DNA from: Naganishia liquefaciens
Lineage: Eukaryota > Basidiomycota > Tremellomycetes > Filobasidiales > Filobasidiaceae
Length of the DNA: 64,000 bases
Direction: 5' to 3'
Assembly: GCA_013423385.1 (NCBI GenBank)
Contig: BLZA01000035.1
Coordinates: 62,001-126,000, forward strand
The notes beneath the pieces were generated by a model, which saw nothing but the letters and a program-made list of their open reading frames with translations, was not told where the DNA came from and did no database searches. Positions 48,394 to 60,157 of the stretch are shown piece by piece; within the stretch, counting starts at the first letter, position 1; each line of letters starts with the position of its first letter. Made by a program: the position numbers and the translations under genes.

Positions 48394-51300
48394 CTACCTA
48401 TCCAGCGTAAAGCTATCGCCGCTCCCTTCCCCCTGTTCCGGTATATTCGGCATCATCAGCGGACTCGCCGTTTCCCTTTCCCCGGCCTCCAACGGCGTGA
48501 AATACCCGCCCGTCATCGGCCGCACGTCGGGCGTCCCCGGTGCGGACGACGGCGCGGAATCGGTCGTCAGGGCCGAGGACGAGGCGTACGACGATGTGCT
48601 CATCGTGCGTCGGTTGCGCTTGACGTTGCGCATCAGCCTGTATAGAGCGGGTCAGACGGATTGATTACCAGGGGGGGGGGGCACGATTCGGGGACTTGCC
48701 GCTGAATGACTTTCAACACCGTGCTAGCATCCCTTCATCAGCGCATCATCCCTTGTCGTCAACCCAAAAACACACTCACAACAACTGCCGGAAACTCGTG
48801 ATCGCCGCGCCCAGCTCTTCTTGCGTCGGCTCGACCACCTGCTTGCCGATCGTATACAGGTTCTAAGACGAGATCATTCAGTGCTTATCCGCCCGTTCCT
48901 TCGCCGATCAAGACCTACCTCATCCGTCGACGGCAACGGTTCCGCACCGCCAGCCGTCACCCACGCATGCACCTGAGCGCCTTCGCATCAGCGCCAACAA
49001 GCTCGAAACAATCACAGTCGACTACGTACCCTCAACGACGCCATGTTCATCCGCCGATACGAATCCTTGTCAAGCATCCCCCTGACAAGGTCCTTGACTT
49101 GCTCGGACCAGTCGTCCGGCAGCGGGACCCTTTTGGTTCAGGGTCAATCACAACACGTTTAAACGGCGACCAAATGAATGACGTACGGATCATCACGAAT
49201 GGATTCATACAGGTCGAGCGGGTTCTCCGCCTCAAAGGGAAGACGGCCCCGCAAGAGGCAATACAGGGTGACGCCTTGCACCCGTGTCAGTATACCGCAC
49301 AAAAGGATCCTCCATGTACCGTACCGAGTGACCAAATATCGACGGCCTTGGCATGGATATTCCGTTCACTTGCTGAGCAAGGGGTCAATCACGTCGATCC
49401 GCATTGCCAAGCACCAAAGGAAACAGGACCCACAGATCGCCGCCTCGGGACTCATAAACGCCGGACTGCCGGCATTCTTCTTCATCCGATCATCCCCTCC
49501 GTGCTGGAAAAACTCGGAAACGCCAAAGTCGCACAGCTTGACAATCTTGCGGTCGGCCGAGAGGAGAATGTTGTCGGGCTTGATCTATCGGAAAGCCCGT
49601 TAGCCTCGTCAACGTTCCCGCCCCGGCAACGTCTGAGGGAATCTCACATCCCGATGCGCCACGTCATTCTCATGCAGGTACTCGAGGCCGAGCACAAGCT
49701 GTCGAAAGTACTCGCGCGCGACCTCGACCTCGAGCGGGATCGCGGGAGAGCCGAGTTTAATGTCCATGATGGTTCCGCCCGACATGAATTCCAGGACGAG
49801 GTAGAGCGAGTCCGACGTGGGGACGTCGATTGCTTCGTATAGCAGAACGAGCTAGGCAACGCGGTCAGTCGGGCAGTGCGGGGAAAGGGACACGGTCTTA
49901 CGTTTGGATGACTGCAAGCGCGTGATTAGCGTTGTCACTGGACAGGGTCCGGAGCCACGTACTCGAGTTTCTTCATGACCGCAATTTCTCGACGGATAAG
50001 GCTCAGGGGATCACGCCGCCGCGAAGAAAGCCGGGCGTCCTTGCTTTCGCTCTTTTCCTCCTCGACATCCTCGTCCTGCTTTCCCCTTTTACGTGAATGC
50101 GGCGTACGGCGCTCACGCGCCGTCACGTCGAGCTGGTGCTGTCGCCCCAACCGATTCTTTGAGAATTCTTTCAAGGCCTGGTTTCGATGGTCAATGGCTC
50201 ATTGCAACAATTGAGCACTCCATGACGTACATATTCCGTTCCAGTTCCAGCGTCGATCGCCTTGTATACGTTGCCGTACGCGCCCTTGCCGAGTAATTTT
50301 TGAATCTTGTACTGATTCACGAGCCGCTCGCCCATCTCGCTCGAATAGTGCTTGGCATCCAGCGTCTCGCGCACGCTACCGCTCCGATCAGCTGTAATCT
50401 CCTTGACGGAGAGACACCCGGAAGCAACGACTCACCGATGCGTACTGCTCGTCCGCCGATGAAGAGTTCCCGGCTGACCCCTTTCTGCGGAACTCGCATC
50501 GCTCAGTCCATCATCCACGCTCAACATCCTACCCCTTCCCCCTCCCGCCGGCGTCAACGCGCCCTCCCTCGGGGTTTCCACGGGACTCGCCATCGCCGGC
50601 GGACTCGATCCTTCACTCCGTTTCCTCCGCGCACGCAGTGCCTCGGGGGAATGACTGAGTGCCGCATCCTTTGCAACGACCATGGAATCCACGTGTGCTT
50701 GTTCCTCGTCCCGCAACGCCCGTTGTGGCGTCGTCAACGGGGAATCCCCCGTGTGCCCATCACGCATCGCGGAAAAATCTTCGCCCTCAACGGATAAACC
50801 GCCCGGAGATTCCGCAGTTTCATCCTCGACCGGATCATCCTCGTGTTCGTCCTCTTGCACGGGAAAGAACCCGTCCTGCGCGTCATGGTTATGCATTCGG
50901 TGGGCCTTGCAGTCGAGACACGGCGTCTCGCATGCAGAGGCAGCAGGACTCGTGGAAATGACATCAAAGATCTGTGTCGGCTCGGACGACGAGGACCGCT
51001 TGTGCTCGAGCGCGGGAAGGGCGGTGTCGGTTTTGGTAAGCGGATTGGCGCGGGATGAAATATCACGAGGGTCGTTGGCGGATGTCGAGGCCGTGGGCGG
51101 GTGCGACGAGGTGTCTCTTCCAGAAGATGTATCGTCATGGTCGGCTTGAGGCGATTGTACCTCTTGCACCGGCGAGGCCACTTCTTCCACCGGAGAATCC
51201 ACCAACGCAACATCATGAACCGACTGCACGACCTCTTCCATTCCTCTTCTCGTTGAGCTCTCGCTCTGCTGTCGATCCTGTATCGGCCGCGGTGCCATCC

Positions 51301-51854
51301 CAGAGCCTTGCATGCGAAAAATGAGCGATATCGCATGCCATATGCAGAAAAAAGAGAGACATACATTGCGAGCTTGACGATCCCGAACGCGAGCGGGACC
51401 TGCCCGTCGGTATGCTGCCCTTCTTCTCGACATCCATGTGCTTCTTGCGATGGGATTCCTCGAATTTCTTGACAGGCGGTTTAGGCTGATCAACCGTACT
51501 TGCAGCCGAAACATCTGGCCATCCATCGCCCTCCTCCTCCTCCTCTGGTGATTCCGCAATGACCACACATCCCGCGTCCTCATTCACTCTCCGTCCCTCT
51601 TCCTCCTTTCCCGCTTCCTGCCCTCCTCCCAAAGGCGTCGGCGGAACAACCACCGGCGTCGGCGGAACCTGCATCGCTCGTCCCCTTTCAATCGCTGTCA
51701 ATGGCTGCCCGTTGGGTCCCTTTGTGCGGGATGGGGCACCGGCAGAGGGAATGGCGAGCCGTGGGAGGGGTGGAGGACGGGCCATTGTGGGAGATGTCGT
51801 GTGGAAAGAGTCGCCGATGGGGGAAAAGTGAAGTAACCTGTCGAGAATGGTCAT
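48394..51854 (-). CDS. CaMKK/Sak1-type serine-threonine kinase
   Basis: Kinases of this group (Sak1, Tos3, Elm1, Ssp1) activate AMPK/SNF1-type kinases. A disordered N-terminus of some 480 residues comes first (Pro-, Ser- and Glu-rich, with the Cys-rich CETPCLDC patch). The catalytic domain starts VNQYKIQKLLGKGAYGNVYKAID. The usual CaMKK insert follows, with EFSKNRLGRQ, a long basic stretch, and DPLSLIRREIAVMKKL. Next are the VLEF hinge, LEYLHENDVAHRDIKPDNIL with catalytic Asp, KLCDFGV and the activation segment GSPAFMSPE. The tail ends SGDSFTLDR after Ser/Thr-rich low-complexity sequence. Many introns. Being minus-strand and only 115 bp from the zinc-cluster gene may reflect a compact pair. 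The downstream substrate is inferred from the family. Confidence 0.85.
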
Positions 51855-52314
51855 ATCTGGTCAAGAAACGCTGCACAAGAAGGAGAAACCGCTGGGAGCT
51901 GGATTACGTAAGCAACTGTCCCCTCTTTTGGCTTTCCGGCTTGGGCCCTATATCGAAAGCCAGAAACCATGCATGGGTCCACACGACTACAGTCAAGACG
52001 CCCGCTCATGCTCCCCGTCTGTGTGAGAACCATGGATGCATCGCACCAAGTAGACATAAAGTTTCGGACACCATGTTTTGTATCGTGACAATTCAGATTT
52101 CTAACCAGCAGAGCCAATCAATCAGGCCGTCTGTCATCTGCACACGAAAAAGGAACGCTCAAGCGGGAGTATCGATGACCGCTAGCAGATGGCGGCCTAT
52201 ACGATAACTTTGGCCCTCGGCGCACAAACATTCCCTATCAAGCGTCCATCGGATCACCACCTTAAAAGACTACAACGCCCACCCCAGCCACAACAACGCC
52301 AACGCGCGTCACGC
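51855..52314. other. Spacer between kinase start and dehydrogenase stop
   Basis: 460 bp, no gene recognised. It holds the kinase promoter and the 3' end of the Gfo/Idh/MocA gene. Confidence 0.5.
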
Positions 52315-53696
52315 TCAAACCAATTTCGTCAAATCCACAACCTTTCCATCACTCGTCAAACACCCCTCCAGCAGTCCCAGATCCCACAGCGCGCCCCTCG
52401 GTTCCGCCCTGTTGACCTCTTTACCCTGGCCCAAAACGGCCCTCGCAAACTGCGCCACCTCCTCAACCACGCCCGTCGAGGGGAACGTCTCCCCCTGCTC
52501 GTCAGCAGCGGCTCCAAAGGCGCGCACGACGCTTTCATCCTCCGACTCGACGCGGACCGTCCATTGTTGACCGCCTTGCAGACAAAGGGTTCCGTTGACG
52601 CACGTGATCGCCAAGGAGGGACGCTTAAAGTCCGGGGTACGTGGGTTGGCAAAGCTAAACGTGATCGTACCCGTGGGCATCGACTTGCCGATGCCCTGCG
52701 GAGCGACGGTCGGTTGCGGGAAATCGGGGCCGTGGGGGGAAGTCGTCAGAGACGGGTTGGAACCGATGGCGACGATGGTATCGTGTGGTCCTACGTGCGT
52801 CCTGTTCAGGCTCTTGAAAGCGACGACCTGGGAGGGCTTGGCATCTCCGACGACGGTCCTGAGGCCCGCAGCGGCATGAACACATCCATCGAGCAAGAAC
52901 CCGCCCTGGTAATCCGGAACATTGCGCCATTCCGTCGCATGGTATTTTTTCCCGCTCGCCACGTAAATGATCATCTTCAAGTCGTAGAATAGGACCGGAC
53001 CGAGGGGGCCTTGGCCGTTGGCGATGATTTCGGCGGCGCGGAGGATTCCCGGTTCGTGTGCCCAGTTCTGCGGGGGTCGCGAAGAGGTTGGGTAAGCGTT
53101 GCGAGTTGCAATGGGCTTCCGGGGCGAACGTACCTCGGCGACTCGCCAGGTCAAACCCTTGGGCGCGAATTCCTTCTCGTACGCGTCGAGAAGCTCATGC
53201 GCCGTCTTCAAGTCCTTGGCGATCGGTTTCTACCAAAAACGCACGCAGCGTCAGCTCATCGCTCTCAAGCCGAACCCCCAAAAAAAGCGCCGCACTCACC
53301 TCGGACAAGACGTGTTTCCCGGCCTGGAGCGATTTCCTGATGATCTCGGGCTGCTTGGAGATGGGCAACGCCACGATCACGGCGTGCACATCGTCCCGCT
53401 TCAAAAGCTCCTCCAAACCCTCCTCGCCCGAATACTGCGCAATCTTGTCCCGCGCCTCGGACGACAACGAATCGAGGGCACGGGATGTGACGAGTGTTTC
53501 AACAGACGAAGCGGAACGAGAGTAGATGGCGACGAGGTTGATCGTGTCCGACGCCTTGAGGATCGCAGGGATGTGGGCTGGAGAAGAATCCACGTGCCTG
53601 GGTTAGTCTCCGGATTTATCTCATCTTCTCGTCAGACTCACCCTCGGTAGCAAAGATACCAGCTCCGAGGAGCGCGACGTTGAGTTTCTGTGACAT
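52315..53696 (-). CDS. Gfo/Idh/MocA family oxidoreductase
   Basis: These enzymes oxidise sugars or related hydroxy compounds with NAD(P). The start MSQKLNVALLGAGIFATE carries the GxGxxxxxH nucleotide loop, completed as AHIPAIL across an intron. Later come IYSRS (the strand-2 end), VHAVIVALPIS, LQAGKHVLSE joined by splicing to KPIAKDLKTAHELLD (the conserved EKP), and WRVAEV near a second intron that resumes at NWAHEPGILRAAE. The C-terminal half (LGPVLFYDLKM, GGFLLDGCVHAAAGL, THVGPHD and the ending VDLTKLV) forms the substrate sheet. The conserved DGCVH matches the active-site D-x-x-x-H pattern. Length is normal. The substrate cannot be assigned. Confidence 0.85.
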
Positions 53697-54428
53697 TGTA
53701 TTGTTCGAGGTAGACTAGCGCCCCCATGAGCGCGTCCCCACGAACCAAGCAAGTATATATCGACAACGCACGCACGCAGCGGCGGTCACCCGCACAGGTG
53801 GAGGCCGCGCACCCGGACCGAATACGCGGATTCCAGCCACTCGCAACGCCGATCGGATGCATGACGGGGCAGCCAGTCTCGGAGCCATTCCGCAATGGAA
53901 ATTCATTCCACCAACCTGCCGGGGTTGCTTGTAATGGTATCGACTCGGAATCGTGCGCCAGCTAGAGCACGAGTGTTGGGATGCATCTCCGGCCTCGAGA
54001 CATGCCAGCTGCGTCATTCCTACATGCACCGCTTCTCAAAACCCAGACTTCTGTGCGAAATGTCCATCCTCAATAAAGAAGAGAGGAGACCCCATGTTGG
54101 CGTGCATGATTCACTCTGACTCCGATGTTTGAACTCTGCTCGGCGACGTTGTAAACTGGGAAACTATGACTGTTTGGACATCAAAGCCCTTTTGCGCTGT
54201 GTTTCGGTTTCAAGGTCAACCGACGCGTTCAACAGTCTGCAGATAGACAGGACAGATAGGCGTCAGGAGACTTCGCAGGACTTGCATTATACGAGATGAC
54301 TCTACATACCGTCATGTCGTACGCTCAGGCAGCGATGGAAGGTTGGTATTCAGGAGTAGGCTAGAAACACTATATAAGAAACTGCTTCGCATATAAGGGT
54401 TATAAATCCCACAACCACCATCTTGATC
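53697..54428. other. Spacer with orphan-gene promoter
   Basis: No gene seen. TATATAAG at 54371-54378, and a second ATATAAG copy about 20 bp further, lie 50-105 bp before the next start codons. Confidence 0.45.
54371..54378 (+). promoter_or_regulatory. TATA box of small orphan gene
   Basis: TATATAAG 58 bp before the ATG at 54429. Confidence 0.5.
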
Positions 54429-54864
54429 ATGCGATCTCTAGCGACAGCTTCTACTGGTCTAACGTATCATTTCACCATGACGACGCAAAGCGCAGCAGAC
54501 TCGAGTATCGACCTTGAGGAGATGGAAATCAAATTCGAGTAAGTACTCTTTGACAAAGGCGGAAAATCATTCGTGATTTACCCTCCTGATCATCACGAGC
54601 AAGGGCCTAGAGAATCAGGTCTAAACTATTCGAGATATCGGTATCTCGGAATATCCACCGGATGAAGAGACAAGCAAGCAGTTGAAAGAAAACCTGCGAT
54701 CATTGGTGTCGCTGAACTACCAAATCAACAAGGCAAAACAATCCGTCAACCCCTCGGAGCTGAATAATAGATTGCGAGAGAAGATCGCGTGGTTTGGGAA
54801 GTCCATGGCAACGACCGATGAATCTTGGTGTGAGAAGTCGTCGAAGGCCCGGTCTCACATTTGA
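54429..54864 (+). CDS. Small orphan protein, splice structure unsure
   Basis: The first exon, from an ATG at 54429 (or in-frame 54477), encodes an acidic stretch (SSIDLEEMEIKFE) and stops at a GTAAGT donor (54539). Further on a helix-like frame (LKENLRSLVSLNYQINKAKQ, ELNNRLREKIAW) runs to a TGA at 54864. Joining them needs one or two introns; the best model splices at GAATCAG and then removes a 38-nt piece before QLKENL. I recognise no family. Probable length is 85-110 residues. Confidence 0.4.
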
Positions 54865-55443
54865 GTTTCCCTCTGGAAGATTGTGGATGAGATTGAACAG
54901 ACGTCTAATACAAGCATGGAGCTGACTGACGCCTCGATCATGAGTTGCGGCAATTGATGGGGTTGTCTAGAGGGATCTACGGAAAGACGGAGTCTCACCT
55001 CGTGGAACTTTCATGATATCCTTAGTTTGATAATTCTCGCTGTTCTGACTGGCGCAGTTCATAAATTCACATTTTCTTCTCATCCGCTGAGCCTAGAAGG
55101 GCGTTCACCTGGGATTTAGCTACTTCGCAGCCAGGTGAAGGCGGATTGGTTGAGAAAGACTTTTGACTTTATTGTTAGTCGCTTGTAGGTGGATACAAAT
55201 ACTTATGCCTTTTCTTACAAGCCTTGATACAAGCACACCCCTTGAACATCTGCACAGCTCCAGCGGTCATCCTTTCACTGATTTTTCATGTGGTCATATA
55301 TAGGCATAGCCCTTGGCTTATTGGGAGCGCCTCTTTCGGATATCACTTGAGCAATCCAGACGATTTAGCGTTCTCTGATCCCCGCAACATTCCCTACTCA
55401 AAAACATCAACCTGTTCATCTCTTTACCAGCTCACAGATCAAG
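54865..55443. other. Spacer between orphan genes
   Basis: No gene seen. The frame downstream of 54864 is closed and no TATA box is obvious for the next gene. Confidence 0.45.
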
Positions 55444-56310
55444 ATGGACAACCCAAAAATCGTATCGGGTTCAAGGAGAACTTCGCGCTGGAGGCAATGG
55501 GTCTTTCCTGGGCTTAGCAAACAATCTATTCCGGCCGAGGGCGCCATTCCGAAGAGCTCCATTCCCACCGAAAGCGCGATGCCGACCGAGATCACCCGAC
55601 CGTCAAATGTTTATCTCGTATTTCCAACGCTTCATTAAAACGATCCGGAGCAGCGCCTCGAAGACAATCCGGAAGCCTCGGAAGGCCTCGAGCCATTCTT
55701 TCTGCTCAAGCCAACCACATCGAGAGAGATTTCGGAACACGAGTCGGAAAACGTGCAGCTCTCAATGGCAGATGTGGATCGCGAGGAGATCAGGTCCGGT
55801 ATCAGCAAGATGTCTCTCAACGACCTGGCATATCTACGAGCACACGTCGATTATCTCCAAAACGGCTTTGAATTGTGCAACGAAAGACATCCAGAAGATG
55901 GGGACGCCAATGGATCCGCGCCGCCGCGGCATGCGGGGTCAATCCTACCGGTTCCTCTCGTTTATGCATACGGACCTGATGACACATCCTTACCTGCCGC
56001 CGTCTGCCTGGTGATAGGTGCGAACGATGATGATGTAGGCTGGGCATACAAGCCGAAGACTGTGGATTTGTATGGAATCAGTGTCTATCCCGGCGAAGAC
56101 AGCTTGGAAGATGATTCAGTATCACTGGAAAATGCGACCGAGATCGAAGCGGTATTCGAGCTTGTTTCGAGAAACAGCGATCTGGATCTTCCGAGGTCGA
56201 CCATGGGCACCATCGCAGAAGAATTGGGCAAGTTTTCAGACGTTCTATTATCAGAGATTTCGCAACGGCAAAGCCGGGAAATCTCGGCTGAGTTACAGGG
56301 GGAAAACTAG
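55444..56310 (+). CDS. Orphan acidic protein
   Basis: Not a recognised family. Exon 1 (55444-55608) encodes a basic start (SGSRRTSRWRQWVFPG) and a repeated SIP-x-E motif. A likely 42-nt intron (55609-55650, GTTTAT...GGAG) removes an in-frame TAA, giving exon 2 (55651-56310) and about 274 residues in total. Exon 2 has EPFFLLKPTTSREI, an acidic linker, SLNDLAYLRAHVDYLQNG, a beta-like part with VYAYGPDD and VIGANDDDVGWAYKP, and a Leu/Ser-rich helical end. Without transcript data the intron is inferred only from the frame continuing past the stop. It has no membrane helix and no signal peptide. Confidence 0.55.
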
Positions 56311-56924
56311 AATTAGAAGCACCCTCTCAGATCACCCGTTCTTGCATTTCTCGCATTTCGCTGTGTTTTTTTGTAAAGGGTAGGCTTTTATGCAAAGCAG
56401 TTAAGCGCCTTCATCGGTCGTCCCAAATGTGGCCGTGTCAGTCCGCTTTGCCCTGCTCTTCGATTTTGCGCTTCCAGAAGAGTATCAAGCCTCTATGTCC
56501 CAACAATTGGGGACAAACATTGTGAAGTCGTGCAGACGGCGTCGTGAGCGTGCAGAGATCGCGATTTGATGCAGTCTCTGCGTGGCAAGCGCTTACGCCG
56601 AATCCTCGCCATTGTTGAATCGAGTGGGGGCGATGAACTGAACGAGACGTAGAGAATATTTCCTGTCCCTTCCGACGGAAGAGTGACTTTTTGTGGAGGC
56701 GGCGGAAGGTCGTCCGCCCGTCATGAGCCTGGGGGCCTTGTAGTTTGGTTTCGAAGTATCATGTGGGTCGTCGCAGAGTCGTCTCTCGCCTCATGGCTTT
56801 TGCGGGCTCCCTGTCGTTTCCATGTTGCTGCCACGCCATTACGAATCAGTCACGCACACTCCATCGACGACGCGGCCCGACTCACGATCAGCCGCCTCGG
56901 GCCAAAGCGGGGTTTTGGCGGGGA
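56311..56924. other. Spacer
   Basis: 613 bp between the orphan gene (+) and the 3' end of the Mediator-like gene (-). No gene, repeat or RNA recognised. Confidence 0.45.
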
Positions 56925-58055
56925 TCATGCAACCTCTTCCATCTCTTCATCCTCGTCCTCGTCCTCTTCTTTGCCCGGTGCCGCCGCGGGCGTAGCGACG
57001 GCCGAGCTGTCATTCTCCCCGAACAGGTCATCGTCATCGTCGTCAAGGTCAATCACCTCGGAAGCCCTCGATCCGGCAACGGACGCTGGAACCCCAGTGA
57101 CTCGCGGTTAATGCTTTCGTTTTCTGCGTGATAAAGATGGGACGTACGATTTACGGTTTGCGCCGGGACCACATCGTCGGATCCTTCAGCGTCTGATTCG
57201 GCGTCATCCTCGTCATCCTCGTCCGACGCATCCTCGACGCCCTTTTCCTCGGCCTCGCGGACAACGCTATATTCCTTATCCAATCTGTCTCTCCTACTGT
57301 CAGCCTCTCTAAGCTCTCCAAAAGTCCACGTGAAACCTACCGTGCATCCCACTCGAACCCCGCTCTCAGGGAATCCACTACTTGACGGGCCCTTCCCTGC
57401 CGCACCTGCAACTGCTCCCTCAGCGCCTCGACCCTTTTCAAACTTCCCTCCACACCCTCCACGGCCCGCGCGCTTTCCAGCAGATGAAAGTTCACCTGTT
57501 CGTCCGTTGTACGAAGGTCAGATGAAGTCTGAGCGAGGCGAGTATAAGCTCCGTCGAGTTGTGATTCCTCTTGATTTCGATTCGTCTCAAGACGTGTCAA
57601 GTCATCTGCGAGTTGCCCGTATGCCGCTGCGCGATCATCGGCGTAGAGTTTACCGGGGACGGGACGAAGGGGTGGATCGAGTGTTGCGTTGGGCCCACCG
57701 TAGAGGGATGATTGTTCGGCGGGTGTCAGCGCGTGTGCCGGGTGGATGAAGAGCCGATCGAACGGTGAGTCCGGGGAGGAGAGGTACGTCGACAACTCGA
57801 CAAGTTGATGGATGGCTGTATTGTATTGTTCCAAAAATACTGGCCTTGTATCATTGTCTGTCAGCCTGAAGGAGACGGGTTTGAGGCTCAGGGAGCGTAC
57901 CACGGGAACATGGCCATCCGTGTCGGATCATTGAGCGGGTCCGCTCCGAGAACTTGGGTGAGCCGGGCTACCGTGTCCCGTGCGCGGTCTGCGCGCGTGG
58001 CGAGACTCCGGAGAGAGGGATGGAGGTGTGTGAGTGGCGTGGATTGGGAGGACAT
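56925..58055 (-). CDS. Coiled-coil protein with acidic tail, possibly Mediator subunit 8-like
   Basis: From the ATG at 58055 (MSSQSTPLTHLHPSLRSLAT) the protein continues RADRARDTVARLTQVLG, MFPWY, then across an intron to EQYNTAIHQLVELSTYLSS, RLFIHPAHALTPAEQSSL and DPPLRPVPGKLY. A long helical part (AAYGQLADDLTRLETNRNQE, VNFHLLESARAVEGVEGSL, LQVRQGRARQVVDSLRAGFE) follows. An acidic end (EEKGVEDASDEDDEDD, DLDDDDDDLFGE, EEDEDEDEEMEEVA) closes it. The arrangement of an N-terminal helix pair, an FPWY turn and an IHP motif resembles basidiomycete Med8, but this is judged from memory of the layout. Other coiled-coil nuclear proteins are possible. It is divergent from the Asterix homologue with a 266-bp shared promoter. 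Confidence 0.5.
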
Positions 58056-58321
58056 CGCTGGTAGTAGAGAAGCAAGGGGCGTGGAGGATATTGACAGGGA
58101 AAGTTGAAGAAGCATTCAGCGGGGTAAGCTGTTTTGGCAAAATTTGGCACAAATGGGGGGGAATTATCGCCGAAATCCCCTTCCTAGCGCTAAAACGCGA
58201 CAACCCCCCTCCTTCCTGCAGCCTGGCTGGTCATATGGACGAACACCTCACCTGTCCCCTCTTCATCAACATCAACGTTCCTCATTTCGTCACCTCAACC
58301 GTTCCATCAAGCTGCCTCGCA
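58056..58321. promoter_or_regulatory. Divergent promoter, Mediator-like gene and Asterix homologue
   Basis: 266 bp between opposite start codons, so both promoters must share it. No clear TATA box. Confidence 0.45.
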
Positions 58322-59464
58322 ATGACCTTCCAACCGCCTACATACGACAAATCCGACCCCAAAACCGCCGATGCGCCCATCGTTCCGTTCCACCTTCCCA
58401 AGGACTGGACCGAGACGGCGGACATGTACGTTTCCCCGCGAGGTACCAAGGAAGTGGAAAACTGACATGTGTGGTTAGCTTTAGTAGCTCGTCGACGGTT
58501 GTCGCTGGCTTCGCAATGATGAGTCGGAATTCGTGCGTTCCGGATCTGACTATCTTCAAGCGGATCTTGCTAACCCTTTGGTGACTCCCCCTTTAACCGC
58601 ATCACTCATTCATTGCTCCATTGCCTCTTCTTGGCCTGATCGATGACCTGGCGGAGACAGGATGGCAGCATGGCTATCGATCATCACCGCCCTCTTGGGT
58701 CTATTCAACCAGCGACCGCTGACGGAAAAGAAGAACAGCGGACAAGGCATGGGTGCCGGTGGACCGTGGGCCGGATTGGCGTGAGTATCTATTGTGACTT
58801 CGTTCTTCTCTTGTGTGCTTCTTGCACTTCGGAATGGGAGTCGCAGGGTTTGGAGGTGTGGCAGAAGGGGACGTGTGGTGTGTGACTTACAAGATCACGC
58901 ACGTTCAGAGCGCAAGTCAGCGCGATGAGCCCTGCGTCATCGGGTCTGCCCGCACAAGGGGGATCTTTCGACAACCCCAATCGAAAAGAATCATCCTGGC
59001 ATTGTTCGCAGCGCTTCGAACACGTACACACGGTCTCGCAGAACGGTCGAGAAAGATGATAGACGGCACCGCAGCCTGGCGGGCGAGCTGTCAGTTCTCA
59101 AGAGCGCGTTCTGGAAGATGGATGGAACCCTCATCGAGGCAGAGGAATTCACAGGCCACGTCGAGCTCATGTGCGTGATGTTCGGACGGATCTTCCGCTC
59201 CAAAGCATCTGCGTCGCAGAGCTGCCTAATCCGATCACTCGATCCTCCACGATTGAACCAAGCTGATGCATCCATCTCTTACTCTCCTCATCGTGCTTTC
59301 ACCCGCAAACCCACCGGTTCTTCTCGTAATCGCTTCCAATACCGACGTACGGCGCGACCGACCGGCTACGAATCCTCCTCAACAGCATGGGTGGCGCCGC
59401 GCTCCTCGGGACGTTCATCCCGCGGATTCTCGTTCCGAATCCGCCTCCTGTGAGGTCCGCTTAG
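58322..59464 (+). CDS. Asterix homologue (PAT complex / WDR83OS family)
   Basis: Asterix is a small ER membrane protein that in animals forms the PAT complex, a chaperone for multipass membrane proteins. Four exons (58322-58425, 58479-58532, 58661-58780, 59386-59464) sum to 357 nt, or 118 residues. The order is FHLPKDWTETADIFSSSSTV, VVAGFAMMSRN, MAAWLSIITALLGLFNQRPL, TEKKNSGQGMGAGGPWAGLA, and MGGAALLGTFIPRILVPNPP. This matches the family: a short N-terminus, then two to three hydrophobic segments with an LLGLFN turn and a Gly-rich loop before the last helix. The final intron (605 nt) is some ten times longer than others here; the last exon is recognised from the FIPRILVPNPP match and phase. 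A long intron may hide alternative exons. Confidence 0.82.
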
Positions 59465-60157
59465 ACATTTGGCGAGAGGGATTGAGCGGGGATGTTGATA
59501 AGGAATTAAAGAATGGGTAGGGTTGTATTCGGGATGGGTTATTTTTGCGTAAAATGGGATTTGGGGGGAAAGATATCTTGTTGTCGTGTTTCATCGGCTG
59601 CTTGTGCTCTTTGGCATGAAAAAGCGGTGTATCGCAATATGGAGCAAGGTATAGTCAAGGCGCTACTCGCGCTTCTTGGGGAAACCGACGGGCATATTTA
59701 CCATCTCGCGTGTTTTACCCGTTTTCCGGAATTCTCGACATGCCGAGACTGTCGAAGGGTAGCGGACTTGGACGTCATTTATAACCCGCGAGAGGCAGAG
59801 CGGCAGCCTCGTCACGAAACCGAACTCGGTCGCGAACAGCACCAGATCGGGATTCAGGGCCAGAGTCCAAGGCTGAAATCCTTTCTATCTCCGGCGGTTA
59901 GGTTTCGTTCCGTGAAAGAACTTCTTCCCTGATCTTCGTAGACTAGAGTACAATTGCATGATTTTACAAGCAATCCAGCCATGTTTCCTCGACGAAGACT
60001 ATATCACGACAGCCAGCCTCCCAGAACGCCAGATGTAGCGAAATGACCTCGAAAATGTACAAGACGACTTGTTTCTCGTTTGCTCTAACTTCTGCTAAGG
60101 CCATGGGTCACGAAGACTGTCGTAATTCTGGGGGGAGAGTCTTCCTGCAACACACGC
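59465..60157. other. Spacer
   Basis: 692 bp between the Asterix homologue and the stop of the orphan gene at 60158. The open frame at 59513-59932 lacks any recognisable motif. No gene claimed. Confidence 0.4.

Noticed and set aside
59513-59932. 139-residue open frame downstream of the Asterix homologue
   Set aside because: No motif, no hydrophobic pattern, odd composition; length alone is weak in this GC range.
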